Both the position numbers and the translations under genes were made by a program. Of a DNA stretch of 64,000 nt, positions 18,605 through 26,853 are shown piece by piece; position 1 is the first letter of the stretch; each line of letters begins with the position of its first letter. The stretch is from Terriglobia bacterium. Lineage in GTDB: Bacteria; Acidobacteriota; Terriglobia; JAIQFV01. Location: NCBI GenBank assembly GCA_020073085.1, contig JAIQFV010000015.1:1-64000 (forward strand). Direction: 5' to 3'. The notes below the pieces were generated by a model, which was given only the letters and a program-made list of their open reading frames with translations, was not told the origin of the DNA and did not search any database.

Positions 18605-19780
18605 TCACCCCAACGCCTGCTCAATATCCTCAATCAAATCCTTCGCGTCTTCGAGACCAATTGACAGCCGGACGGTCCCTTCCGTGATGCCGACAGAGCG
18701 AAGTTGTTCGGCCGAGAAGCCCCAGTGAGAAGTCAACACGGGGAGTGAAATCAGCGATTCCACGCCTCCCAGGCTCGCGGCGTTTTGGATGATCCTCAAA
18801 CGGTCCGCAAATCGCATGGCCGCGGGACGGCCGCCCCGCAGGTCGGCGGCGATCATTCCCCCGAACAGGCCGTGCATCTGCTTCCTCGCCAGTGCATGAT
18901 AGGGACTGGACTTCAATCCCGGATAGTGGACTTTCGAGAAGCGCGGATGTTTTTCCATCCAGCGGGCAATCGTCATGGCACTCTCGCATTGCCGCTCGAC
19001 ACGGACCGGCAAAGTCTTCATCCCCCGCAGCAAAAGGAAAGCCGCGGCCGGATCCATGATCCCGCCCAGCCGTTTCATCATGTCGCGGATCTTGCCAATC
19101 ATTTTCTTGTTCCCCACCAGTACCCCACCGATAATATCGCTGTGCCCGCCCAGGTATTTAGTCACACTGTGCATCACCACGTCGGCTCCCAATTCAAGCG
19201 GGCGCTGTAAGAGGGGGGTGGCAAAAGTGGAATCGACCATCAAGAGCATGCGGTGTTTTCGGGCCAACTGGGCCGCGCGGCGCAAGTCAATAACCTGCAT
19301 GACCGGGTTCGCGGGCGTTTCAATATAAAGGAGCCGCGACTGGGGAGTCAGCAAGCGCTCCACCGAATCCAAATCATCCCCCGAAAAAAAACGCGTGCGG
19401 ATGCCAAACTTCGGCAAGACGTGATTAAAAAAATGAAACGTCCCCCCGTAAATGTTCCGGCTGGAAAGGATTTCGTCCCCAGAGCGAAGCAAGGCGAGGG
19501 CAGCGGTGGAGATTGCAGCCATGCCTGAGGCCGCCACCAGGGCCGCCTCTCCTCCTTCGAGGGCAGCCATTTTGACCTCGGCCGCCTGAAGCGTCGGATT
19601 TCCGTAGCGGGTGTACATGAACGCTTTGCTCTTCCCCTCGGAGAACCGCTGCACCTCGCGGCTGCTGGGAAAAACAAACGTGGAGGTCTGAACGATGGGA
19701 GTCGCGACCGGAGCGAACTTGCCACGACGCTCCTCTCCGGCGTGAACGGCAAGGGTGAACAACGAGTGTTGATTTTTCAT
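18605..19780 (-). CDS. PLP-dependent trans-sulfuration enzyme (cystathionine gamma-synthase / lyase family)
   Basis: A 391-residue cytosolic enzyme of the Cys/Met metabolism PLP family, of normal length. Visible features are the YTRYGNPT motif (residues 56-63, phosphate-binding Tyr/Arg), SGMAAI at 85-90, YGGTF with the ring-stacking Tyr at 111, ETPANP near 154-159, the DSTFATP cofactor Asp at 183, and the PLP lysine in HSVTKYLGGHSD (K208). The family includes cystathionine gamma-synthase, cystathionine gamma-lyase, methionine gamma-lyase and O-acyl-homoserine sulfhydrylase; the visible residues do not separate these. The Gly at 113, where methionine gamma-lyases have the characteristic Cys, argues mildly against a methionine lyase. 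No other sulfur-metabolism gene is adjacent. Confidence 0.88.
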   Translation of the reverse strand: MKNQHSLFTLAVHAGEERRGKFAPVATPIVQTSTFVFPSSREVQRFSEGKSKAFMYTRYGNPTLQAAEVKMAALEGGEAALVAASGMAAISTAALALLRSGDEILSSRNIYGGTFHFFNHVLPKFGIRTRFFSGDDLDSVERLLTPQSRLLYIETPANPVMQVIDLRRAAQLARKHRMLLMVDSTFATPLLQRPLELGADVVMHSVTKYLGGHSDIIGGVLVGNKKMIGKIRDMMKRLGGIMDPAAAFLLLRGMKTLPVRVERQCESAMTIARWMEKHPRFSKVHYPGLKSSPYHALARKQMHGLFGGMIAADLRGGRPAAMRFADRLRIIQNAASLGGVESLISLPVLTSHWGFSAEQLRSVGITEGTVRLSIGLEDAKDLIEDIEQALG

Positions 19781-20399
19781 AGGGTCTGCTCGGTTATTGA
19801 GATGGGAGATCCGACGAGCATCGGCCGATCGTTGTGAAGATATGCGCTCTCATGCCGAGCTCGCGTGTGGCCCCGTTCACGGGGCCTGACTCCGTACAGC
19901 CCGCTGGTTTACCGGCGGGAATTGAGGACAACAATTTTCCCCGGGAGTAAAGAACAAAACCCAGCCCCGTTCACGGGGCTTCGATCTCTGGACCGGAGCG
20001 CTTGAGCGCCCACTGCGCTACTGAAAACCTCTGTTTTCCCTTCGCCCCTCAACGGGCAATGAATTGGAATCAAGCCCGGTGAACCGGGCTCGCGTTCTTG
20101 TTCACGACATTACCCGCCGCTAAAGCGGCGGGCTGTACACAGCCATGCCCGGTGAACCGGGCCCTCCAACCGGCTCCTTGGTTTGCCGCCCTCTTCCTTC
20201 CTGCTCCTCAACCGATTTATCGGTGCCCGGTCGTTGATGCGAGTCGCGCCAAAGGAATGAACGTCCTGTTCTAATTTTCAAGGCCTTCTTGATTTCTCCC
20301 ATGAAACCGTTAAAACGGTTTCGAGTCGTTTCTTCGGATCGGTGGTCACCCCGATAAATCGGGGTGCTCTTATGAACCTCCGTGAACCGGGGGAGCCCT
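19781..20399. repeat. gap packed with hairpins of the T-NN-A family
   Basis: No gene lies in this 620-base gap, but at least eight short perfect palindromes do: GGCCCCGT-TC-ACGGGGCC (19869), AGCCCCGT-TC-ACGGGGCT (19963), AGCCCGGT-GA-ACCGGGCT (20073), CCCGCCGCT-AA-AGCGGCGGG (20113), GCCCGGT-GA-ACCGGGC (20147), ACCGAT-TT-ATCGGT (20211), GAAACCGT-TAAA-ACGGTTTC (20303) and ACCCCGAT-AA-ATCGGGGT (20348). Arms vary, while loop size and the flanking T and A are constant. The last lies 34 bases beyond the stop codon of the exporter gene at 20400. Confidence 0.85.
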
Positions 20400-21626
20400 T
20401 CAATACAGGACCTTTTCGCCTTCCTTCAGCCCGCTCACGATTTCGCAATTCAAGCCATCACAAACACCCACCTGGACGCGGTGGTTGTGCTCTGCGGAGT
20501 TACCTTGGAGTGAAACCATCGATTGGCCTGCTGCATCGGCCCGGATCGCCGCGCGCCGGAGGAGGAGAACCCGGTCCTTCTTTGCAACCTGGATGCGGAC
20601 ATCCACCCGCAAGCCAATCTGAATTCGCTCGTTTGGGTCCAACTGAATGAGGGTTTCCAGGATCTCGGTGTCCACCTTCTCGGTGGGGTCGTCAGTATGG
20701 ATGTTTTTCTTGCCGATTGAATTACCGATCCGCACGACGGCGCCTTGAAAGATCCGGGACCCGTAGGCGTCGGCAGTAATGGCCGCGCGCTGACCCAACC
20801 GGATCTTGTTCACATCGGTTTCATCCACCTCGGCGCGCACGCGAAGCACGGAATCATCGGTCATCGAAATCACCGGGGCGCTGGAACGGTCGAACGCGAT
20901 GATGGATTCACCCGGTTTCAAATACTTCTTCAAGACCACCCCGGCAATGGGCGCCTGGATAAATGAGTTCTCGTAGTTCACCCGGCTGGCCTCGAGCTGC
21001 GCGCGTGCGTTGGCCGTTTGTGCCCGGGCCATATCGACATCCTCGCGACGGGGAGGGGCGGTGATCAGCCGGTAGCGCTCCGTGGCCGCGTCAAATCTTC
21101 CTTTGGCCATCTTCCAGTTGCTTTCGACCTCTTCAACCCGCTCCTTCGAAACATAGCCGCCCTGTTTGTAGAGCGTCGACCAGCGATCGTAGAGAGAACG
21201 GGTGTTTTCTTCCGCCGCACGGGCTTCCTCCATCGAGGCTCGTGCCTCATCGCGCTCCTGCGGGCGCGCCCCGTTCAGGACTTTCTCGAGTCGAGCTTCA
21301 GCATCCTTCAGCTGCGCCTCAGCGGCGTGAACTGCAGCCAGGAGATCGTCATTTTCGAGGACGGCGATGACATCTCCCTGCTTGAGGTGGTTGCCCTCTT
21401 CGACGCGCACTTCCTTCAACCGGCCCGCCAGCTTCGAGGTCACCTTAATTTCTTCCGAGATCCCTTCCACACGTCCCCGCGCCGCCATATGATCGTCAAT
21501 ATCGCCCAGGGTGACGGTGGCTTCGCGCAGTCCTTCCGCTTTGCTCGTGCCATTGGAGTACTTGAACCCGATGACGATGACGAGCGCAAAGGCAACAATC
21601 GCGATGATGTAGTAATACTTCCTCAT
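20400..21626 (-). CDS. HlyD/DevB-type membrane fusion protein of an ABC exporter
   Basis: A 408-residue periplasmic adaptor. An N-terminal membrane anchor (residues 4-21, YYYIIAIVAFALVIVIGF) is followed by a beta-barrel strand region, a lipoyl-like half (VEEGNHLKQGDVIAVLEND), a long alpha-helical coiled-coil hairpin (about residues 90-200, e.g. AEAQLKDAEARLEKVLNGA), and the second lipoyl half (APIAGVVLKKYLKPGESI). Such proteins bridge an inner-membrane ABC transporter and an outer-membrane channel. It is the last gene of a minus-strand set permease - ATPase - adaptor, the DevC-DevA-DevB arrangement. It is separated from the ATPase gene by 418 bases of structured repeats. Confidence 0.9.
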   Translation of the reverse strand: MRKYYYIIAIVAFALVIVIGFKYSNGTSKAEGLREATVTLGDIDDHMAARGRVEGISEEIKVTSKLAGRLKEVRVEEGNHLKQGDVIAVLENDDLLAAVHAAEAQLKDAEARLEKVLNGARPQERDEARASMEEARAAEENTRSLYDRWSTLYKQGGYVSKERVEEVESNWKMAKGRFDAATERYRLITAPPRREDVDMARAQTANARAQLEASRVNYENSFIQAPIAGVVLKKYLKPGESIIAFDRSSAPVISMTDDSVLRVRAEVDETDVNKIRLGQRAAITADAYGSRIFQGAVVRIGNSIGKKNIHTDDPTEKVDTEILETLIQLDPNERIQIGLRVDVRIQVAKKDRVLLLRRAAIRADAAGQSMVSLQGNSAEHNHRVQVGVCDGLNCEIVSGLKEGEKVLY

Positions 21627-21786
21627 GGTTGAGAATATTCAGGTAGCAGTCTTTTTAACCACAATCTTCATGTTAATGCACTATTGCATTTCTTTCCAGT
21701 TCTTGACGGCGATCCGGCCTTCAGGCTCAACCATCTTTTTCGCTTTCCGGAGTAATCGATCTTCATCATGGTCCGCGGCTTTGCCG

Positions 21787-21949
21787 CCCATTATTGCGGA
21801 AAGGCTGTGCCTTTCCGCGACAGTGAGAACTCTTGGTTCCTTTTTCGTTCGCTGGGGCCCGACGCCTATGGCATCGGGCCCCAGCGATCCATTAAAGAAA
21901 GAGGGAAAGGGTTCGCCACGGTAAGCCAAATGCTTACCGCAATAATGGG
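21787..21949. repeat. nested hairpin element inside the exporter operon
   Basis: A 13-bp perfect inverted repeat, CCCATTATTGCGG at 21787-21799 and CCGCAATAATGGG at 21937-21949, encloses three hairpins. These are GCGGAAAGGC-TGT-GCCTTTCCGC (21796-21818), GCTGGGGCCCGA...TCGGGCCCCAGC with an inner GCC-TAT-GGC stem (21851-21885), and GGTAAGC-CAAAT-GCTTACC (21920-21938). The element fills much of the 418-base gap between ATPase and adaptor genes and would be transcribed with them. It has no coding potential I trust. Confidence 0.8.
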
Positions 21950-22044
21950 GGGCACAGCCCCAAATGCCATCAATTCCCTGATCCGCATTCATCCCAGCCG
22001 CTATCCTTCCATATCCTCGGTCGGACTTGTTCGCTCTAATCTGC

Positions 22045-22794
22045 CTATCCGGAAACCGGCGGCGGGCCAGACGACATGATCTGTTTCCGGAAGCGGGCTG
22101 AAGCCTCTTCGTTTTCGTGCGACAGCAACATCCCGTCATTCATGTATAGGATCTCATCCGCGTAATCGAGGATGCGATTGTCGTGACTGACCACGAACAC
22201 GAGGCGATTCTCCCTCTGGGAAAGCTCCTTGAGCAGACCCACGATGGCGCGACCGGTCTTTGAATCCAGTGCGGCGGTGGGTTCATCCGCGAGAATAATG
22301 GGCGGCTCTCCGGCCAACGCCCGTGCCACCGCCACCCGCTGCTTCTCTCCGCCGCTCAAATCCTCGGGCAGATGGTGCATCCGCGCCGACAACCCCACCT
22401 TTTCCAACAGGGCCTTTGCCTGGTCCTCCGCCTTCTGCCCCCGCACTTCCTTGACGTTCAGCGTGGCTTCCACATTCTCCACTGCCGTCAGCGCCGGGAA
22501 CAGGTTGAATCCCTGGAAAATAAATCCGATTTGCCGGCGTCGCACGTAAGGCAATTCCTTCTCACTGAGTCGACTGATCTCGGTTCCAAGCAGAGAGACG
22601 GTCCCCGAGGTGGGTTTCAACAGGCCGCCCAACAGCATCAGCAACGTGGTTTTCCCGCTCCCGGAGGGCCCCATCAGGATGACAAACCGCCCCGTCTCGA
22701 TCCGCAGGTTGACATGGCTGACCGCGACAACCTCGGAGGAGGTTCCTTCGTTATAAATCCGGGTGACATCATTTAATTCGACCAGTGGCGGCAT
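22045..22794 (-). CDS. ABC transporter ATP-binding protein (MacB/LolD/DevA type)
   Basis: A 249-residue nucleotide-binding subunit. Walker A is GPSGSGKTT at residues 42-50, the Q-loop lies in FIFQGFN near 94, the ABC signature is LSGGEKQRVAVARAL at 146-160, Walker B is IILADEPTAALD from 166, and the H-loop His is at 204 (VVSHD). Length and motifs match the LolD/MacB/DevA branch that works with FtsX-like permeases. It energises export from the periplasmic side together with the permease at 23038 and the adaptor at 20400. Substrate unknown. Confidence 0.93.
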   Translation of the reverse strand: MPPLVELNDVTRIYNEGTSSEVVAVSHVNLRIETGRFVILMGPSGSGKTTLLMLLGGLLKPTSGTVSLLGTEISRLSEKELPYVRRRQIGFIFQGFNLFPALTAVENVEATLNVKEVRGQKAEDQAKALLEKVGLSARMHHLPEDLSGGEKQRVAVARALAGEPPIILADEPTAALDSKTGRAIVGLLKELSQRENRLVFVVSHDNRILDYADEILYMNDGMLLSHENEEASARFRKQIMSSGPPPVSG

Positions 22795-22878
22795 AGGAGT
22801 GGGTGATCGACCGGAGCCCGGTCCCCTTCAGCGCTCTCTGCGGCTCGGCAGTAAATCGTTTGTAAGAGCGTCGCAAAA

Positions 22879-23033
22879 GGCCGACTGAAGTTGTCACTAC
22901 GAGTCACAAGGACCGACTGAAGTCGGGACTGCGAATCACAAAAGGCCGACTGAAGTCGGCACTACGAGTCACAAGAGGCCGACTGAAGTCGGCACTACGA
23001 GTCGCAAAAGGCCGACTGAAGTCGGCACTACCG
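22879..23033. repeat. five tandem copies of a ~33-bp hairpin unit
   Basis: Units start at 22879, 22910, 22944, 22977 and 23010 (period 31-34) and read GGCCGACTGAAGTCGGCACT followed by ACGAGTCACAA. Each contains the palindrome GCCGACT-GA-AGTCGGC, the T-GA-A form of the hairpin family seen elsewhere; the first copy has lost it by substitutions. The array ends five bases before the stop codon of the permease gene and separates it from the ATPase gene. There are no unique spacers, so it is not a CRISPR array. Confidence 0.93.
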
Positions 23034-23037
23034 TTCT

Positions 23038-24162
23038 CTAACTCTTGAAGACCAGGGCCGGATCAATCCGGGTGATCTTGAAAATTGAGATAAACGAGGA
23101 GCTGATACACATCATGACCGTGACCGCAAAAATCCCGATCATCATCTGCCAGGGCATCAGTACATCGAGTCCCCCCTGGCGCATCAGTCGAATCACACCC
23201 TGGGCGATAATCATGCCCGTGGAGAATCCAATGACCGAATTGATCAACGCCTGTTTAATGATGATGAGATAAATGTCGGCATTGGAGGCGCCGATGGCCT
23301 TCAGCGTTCCAAACTCCTTAATATGTTCAATGGTTGATGCGTAAATCGTCTGGCCCACGATGATGGTCCCAATCACTAATCCCATCAGGGCGGAAGCGAG
23401 CAAGGCAAGCCCTGCACCGGTCGAAACCATCCAATACTGCCGTGACTTGTTCGAAAACTGCTGGCGAGTATATACATCGTTGTCGGGCAGAACCTCTTGC
23501 AGGCGTCGTTGAACATCGGGAACGGTGTATCCGGGCGCAACTTTCACAAGGACATAGACCGTCTGCCCGCGGCTGAGGAACGAGAGGCGAATGGCGTTCT
23601 CAAAGGAAGTGAACACAAACGGGGTCTGGGTAAACGACTTGGCCCCTCGCGTCAATCCGATGATGCGGGCTTTTGTGCCTCGGATTTCAATGTAATCCCC
23701 CACTCGGGGATTGCCCAGCCGCGCCAGGTCCGCCTCATCCACCATCACCTGATCCAGGTACTTCACATCATATATGCTTCCTTCAATGACCTGCCAGGGA
23801 GACCCGTTCATCGTCTCCGGATCGAAGCCCACCAATTCCACCGATTCCTGCCCGCCGCTGGGCCGCTTCCAAAGTGAAAACGTCAGGATGTACTTCTCCG
23901 CCCAATTGACCCCGTTTACCTTTTGAGTCAAGTAATACACTTTGTCGGAATAAGCGCGCCCGAATTCAAAGTTGGACAGGTTCCGGGCCGTGATCCAGAT
24001 ATCGGCATGGGCATGGTCAATCAGCACCGAAGCATTGATGAGGAACCGCAGGAATACCCCTGCCTGGATGGTGATGAGGACCACGGCAAACTGGATTCCC
24101 ACCAGCGCGATGACGAACCGCAGTTTGTCGCGGAACAGGTTCTTTCGGGCAATCGACACCAT
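23038..24162 (-). CDS. FtsX-like ABC transporter permease (DevC type)
   Basis: A 374-residue inner-membrane protein with one N-terminal membrane segment (about 16-38, FVIALVGIQFAVVLITIQAG), a large extracytoplasmic domain (about 40-250), and three C-terminal segments (about 255-277, 305-325, 338-360) forming the FtsX domain (HIKEFGTLKAIGASNADIY). This four-segment layout and the VSIARKNLFRDKLRF opening are those of DevC-type permeases. It is the first gene of the exporter set. Confidence 0.9.
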   Translation of the reverse strand: MVSIARKNLFRDKLRFVIALVGIQFAVVLITIQAGVFLRFLINASVLIDHAHADIWITARNLSNFEFGRAYSDKVYYLTQKVNGVNWAEKYILTFSLWKRPSGGQESVELVGFDPETMNGSPWQVIEGSIYDVKYLDQVMVDEADLARLGNPRVGDYIEIRGTKARIIGLTRGAKSFTQTPFVFTSFENAIRLSFLSRGQTVYVLVKVAPGYTVPDVQRRLQEVLPDNDVYTRQQFSNKSRQYWMVSTGAGLALLASALMGLVIGTIIVGQTIYASTIEHIKEFGTLKAIGASNADIYLIIIKQALINSVIGFSTGMIIAQGVIRLMRQGGLDVLMPWQMMIGIFAVTVMMCISSSFISIFKITRIDPALVFKS

Positions 24163-24263
24163 GAAGTTTGTCTTCTCTCGCCGTCCTCAGTGAAGCCCTT
24201 TGTCCTGAAAAGAAACTTTCATACTACTCAAAAGGCGGGACCGTCGCAAGGATGTTCGAAGAG

Positions 24264-24624
24264 GTGTCAGGTGCCGGGTGTTGGGTGCCAGGGAAGCAGT
24301 TGCCAGTTTTCAGTGGTCAGTTGTCAGAGGGAATTAACGGAAGCCGGAGGCCAGAAGCCAGAGGCCGGAATTCTCCCGTAGGGGCGCACAGATGTGCGCC
24401 CTCGGTTAAAGTCGGAGGTCGGACGTCAGAAGTCGGAAGTCAGAGGCAGAAAGCTGGAAGGCAGACATCTGAAGCCAGAAGTCAAAGGTCGGAAGTCAGA
24501 AGTCGGACAAAGATTGAGGACCTTATTTGATGGCCGATTTGGGGTTTTTGACTTTGAACTTTGAACCTTGAACTTGGAATTGTTTCTTAGACTTTAAACC
24601 TTGGACTTGGGACTTTGGACTCCG
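24264..24624 (-). repeat. composite heptad-block element, copy 1 (minus orientation)
   Basis: Read on the minus strand the element consists of ordered blocks, each a degenerate 7-bp tandem array with its own consensus: GTCCAAG/GTTCAAA (24546-24622), a non-periodic core with CCCCAAATCGGCCATCAAAT (about 24515-24545), TGACTTC/CCGACTT (24410-24508), CGGCTTC/TGGCCTC (24339-24369), CAACTGA (24297-24338) and CACCCGGCACCTGACACC (24264-24292). A hairpin GGCGCAC-AGAT-GTGCGCC interrupts it near 24382-24399. The same block order occurs at 30025-30368. It ends about five bases from the stop codon of the pseudogene at 24629. Confidence 0.85.
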
Positions 24625-24628
24625 CCCT

Positions 24629-25208
24629 TCACCCCGCATCAATCTGCAAGTAACGACGCACTTCCGGATCGTGCCCGACCTTCCAGATTTTTGAGTCGAG
24701 CCAGTAATGCAGCAAGCCGGGGGCTGCGAATATAGAGAACAATAGCTGGTTCCGGAGGTTGGCCTCCTGAGGACCGGGCCAGGGAGGCAGAATAAACCGG
24801 GGAAGGACATCAAACAGGGAAGCGTAGAGAAAAGCAAAAGCGGCGTAGAAGACCAGATTTCGATTGGCCAACGCGACGAGCGCGTTCCTCACTGTCGAGG
24901 ACGGTGCGGGACCACGTCGCATACCCGTGGGTTTCATCGAAAATGACAGCCCAGGCAGCCACAAGCCATGCCAGGGGGATTTGTGAGTAACGCCACAGGG
25001 CCCAAAAAAGGTAACCCGCCGCCGCACTGCCGATGAACCAAACCAAGTCGTCGCATGCGCTGACAATCCACCTTGGATGGCTTGGCGCAAGGAAATCTAC
25101 TTCGACCCTCTCCAAGGGAGGGAGACAAACTTGGGCGCTCATTCGAACGGCCTCCCGAATCGAGTGCACTCGGCACCCGAAAATGAGCCCTCCTGGGCTC
25201 AAAGCCAA
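24629..25208 (-). pseudogene. frameshifted remnant of a polytopic membrane protein gene
   Basis: Two overlapping minus-strand frames look like the two ends of one protein. The first (to about 24905) gives WFIGSAAAGYLFWALWRYSQ, then FDETHGYATWSRTVLD. The second, in another frame (24629 to about 24905), gives TVRNALVALANRNLVFYAAF, then LLHYWLDSKIWKVGHDPEVR. The HYWLDSKIWKVGHDP ending recalls a C-terminal motif of multi-pass proteins of unknown function that I have seen in Acidobacteriota and Myxococcota. The joined length of about 190 residues is short for such proteins, so an internal deletion as well as the frameshift is likely. A sequencing error could explain the frameshift alone but not the missing middle. 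Confidence 0.6.
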
Positions 25209-25269
25209 ATAGAACCGGATGGCTCAATTTTATATCAATTCCGGAAGGCAAGGTCAAGGTGAGGGTAGA

Positions 25270-26493
25270 TCAAGGCGATTTGCCAGGATCGGCATCCAAC
25301 GATTTTTCTGTAAAAAGAAAATAAGGGATGGAAAAAAGGGCCAGGATGGCGGCAACCCCGTAAGCGACATGGAATCCATAGTGCTGCACCAGGAGACCGG
25401 TCACGACGGAACCGGAACCAATCCCCGTATCGAACGCAAGTAAAATGGATCCGAAGGCGGCTCCATGCCGGTGGGAGTCGATTCGATCGAGGATCATGGC
25501 GGCAAAGATGGGATAAGCGGAACCGAACCCGAAGCCGAAGACAATAGCCGAAGCCACCAGCATCCAGAAAGCCCCTGAAATGGCCAGTAGCGTCTCGCCC
25601 ACACCAATCAGGGCGAGGCTCGGCAGCAGGATTTTCCTTCGCCCCCACTGATCGGCGACCCTGCCGGCAAAGGGACGCGTGAAAAGCATGGTCGCGGCAA
25701 AAACCAGGAAGTAGATTCCCACCGGCCGGGTGCCGGAATCTTTTGCATAAATCGCCACGAAGCTGGTGATTCCACCATAACCAAAGGAATACATGAACAA
25801 GGCAATAGAAACGATGAAGACCCGGTGCTCGAAAAACCCTTCGGAAAAGAACCCTCTCAAGGTCCGGCCGCTGGGATGGGTGTGCGGTTTATCCTGAACG
25901 CCTAAGGAGATCCCCAGCATGCCCAGGCAGAGCATGCTGATTCCTCCACACAACCAGTGCCATCCCAGCAGGTTATAAGTGGCCAGTCCCACCGATGGAG
26001 AAATGGCGATGGCCAGCGTGCTGGCTACCCCCCAGTACCCGATCCCCTCAGCGCGTCGTTCCGACGGAATCACGTCCGTCATCAAGGCAAATGATGCCGC
26101 CAGCAGGGCGCTCCAGAAAACGCCGAACAAAAAAGCGGAGGGCAGGATGATCCACAGACTCCGGGCAAAAGAAAAAACAAAACTCAAGCCAAAGAAAGCG
26201 GAACTCGAGACCAGCAGGATGTGCCGCTGACCCAGACGGTCGGCTATGGCCCCACCAAACGGTGCTGAAAATGCCGAGGCAAAAGTAAGAAGCCCCAAAA
26301 ACAGTCCGGCCTTCCCCTCGCTTCCTCCCAGGGCGAGAATCCGAAATGGCATCGTCGGGTAGAGTTGAAATGCAGTGAAGAAGGTGACGAAGGAATAGGA
26401 GGCCAACAGAAAAAACCGGGGGGTAAACAGCGGTTTCTCAGGAGCTGCCTCCGGCCTCCCCCTCGTCAAAATCTTCGATTCTGCGTCGCCCAT
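25270..26493 (-). CDS. major facilitator superfamily transporter
   Basis: A 407-residue inner-membrane protein with about 12 predicted membrane segments. The MFS motif A between segments 2 and 3 reads GGAIADRLGQRHI (near residues 78-90), and an equivalent is seen in the second half (GRVADQWGRRKIL). The central loop is at about 195-215. Length and layout are typical of drug- or metabolite-efflux MFS proteins (YfcJ/YhhS or Bcr-like); the substrate cannot be told. The convergent gap to the pseudogene is only about 60 bases. Confidence 0.88.
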   Translation of the reverse strand: MGDAESKILTRGRPEAAPEKPLFTPRFFLLASYSFVTFFTAFQLYPTMPFRILALGGSEGKAGLFLGLLTFASAFSAPFGGAIADRLGQRHILLVSSSAFFGLSFVFSFARSLWIILPSAFLFGVFWSALLAASFALMTDVIPSERRAEGIGYWGVASTLAIAISPSVGLATYNLLGWHWLCGGISMLCLGMLGISLGVQDKPHTHPSGRTLRGFFSEGFFEHRVFIVSIALFMYSFGYGGITSFVAIYAKDSGTRPVGIYFLVFAATMLFTRPFAGRVADQWGRRKILLPSLALIGVGETLLAISGAFWMLVASAIVFGFGFGSAYPIFAAMILDRIDSHRHGAAFGSILLAFDTGIGSGSVVTGLLVQHYGFHVAYGVAAILALFSIPYFLFTEKSLDADPGKSP

Positions 26494-26853
26494 CCCGTTC
26501 GCTCTTCCTCTTCATCGCCCCGTGCACGGGGCGAGATGCATTGCGGTGAGTTGAGTCCTATGAAAACCCGCTATGGTACCACAGAGCGGGTTGTGGGGGC
26601 AGGGACGAGGGGCCCGCGTTCCCCTTCAGCGCGCCTTATCCTCTCCTCAAGAGGATATGGGCCGTCCAATACCTGATTTCTATGGAATTGACATCCCGTG
26701 TAGGTTAGACTTACTGCAAATCAGACATCTTTGCGTTTAGGCGTACTGGGGACAGCGAATTTTCATTCTGAGGATCATCATCTTCTTCAAATTAGAAGCC
26801 TCTTCTTGCAGGAATTATTTCAATTCCAAAACAATCAGGGAGGAAGTTCAGCT
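26494..26853. other. divergent intergenic region with one hairpin
   Basis: The region lies between the start of the MFS gene on the minus strand and the membrane protein gene on the plus strand, so both promoters should be here. Bases 26516-26533 are the palindrome CGCCCCGT-GC-ACGGGGCG of the T-NN-A family. Nothing else is recognisable. Confidence 0.5.

Noticed and set aside
22879-23033. possible CRISPR array
   Set aside because: The units are contiguous tandem repeats without unique spacers, and no cas gene is nearby.
24382-24399. hairpin GGCGCAC-AGAT-GTGCGCC considered as a terminator
   Set aside because: No T tract follows and it lies within the composite repeat element.
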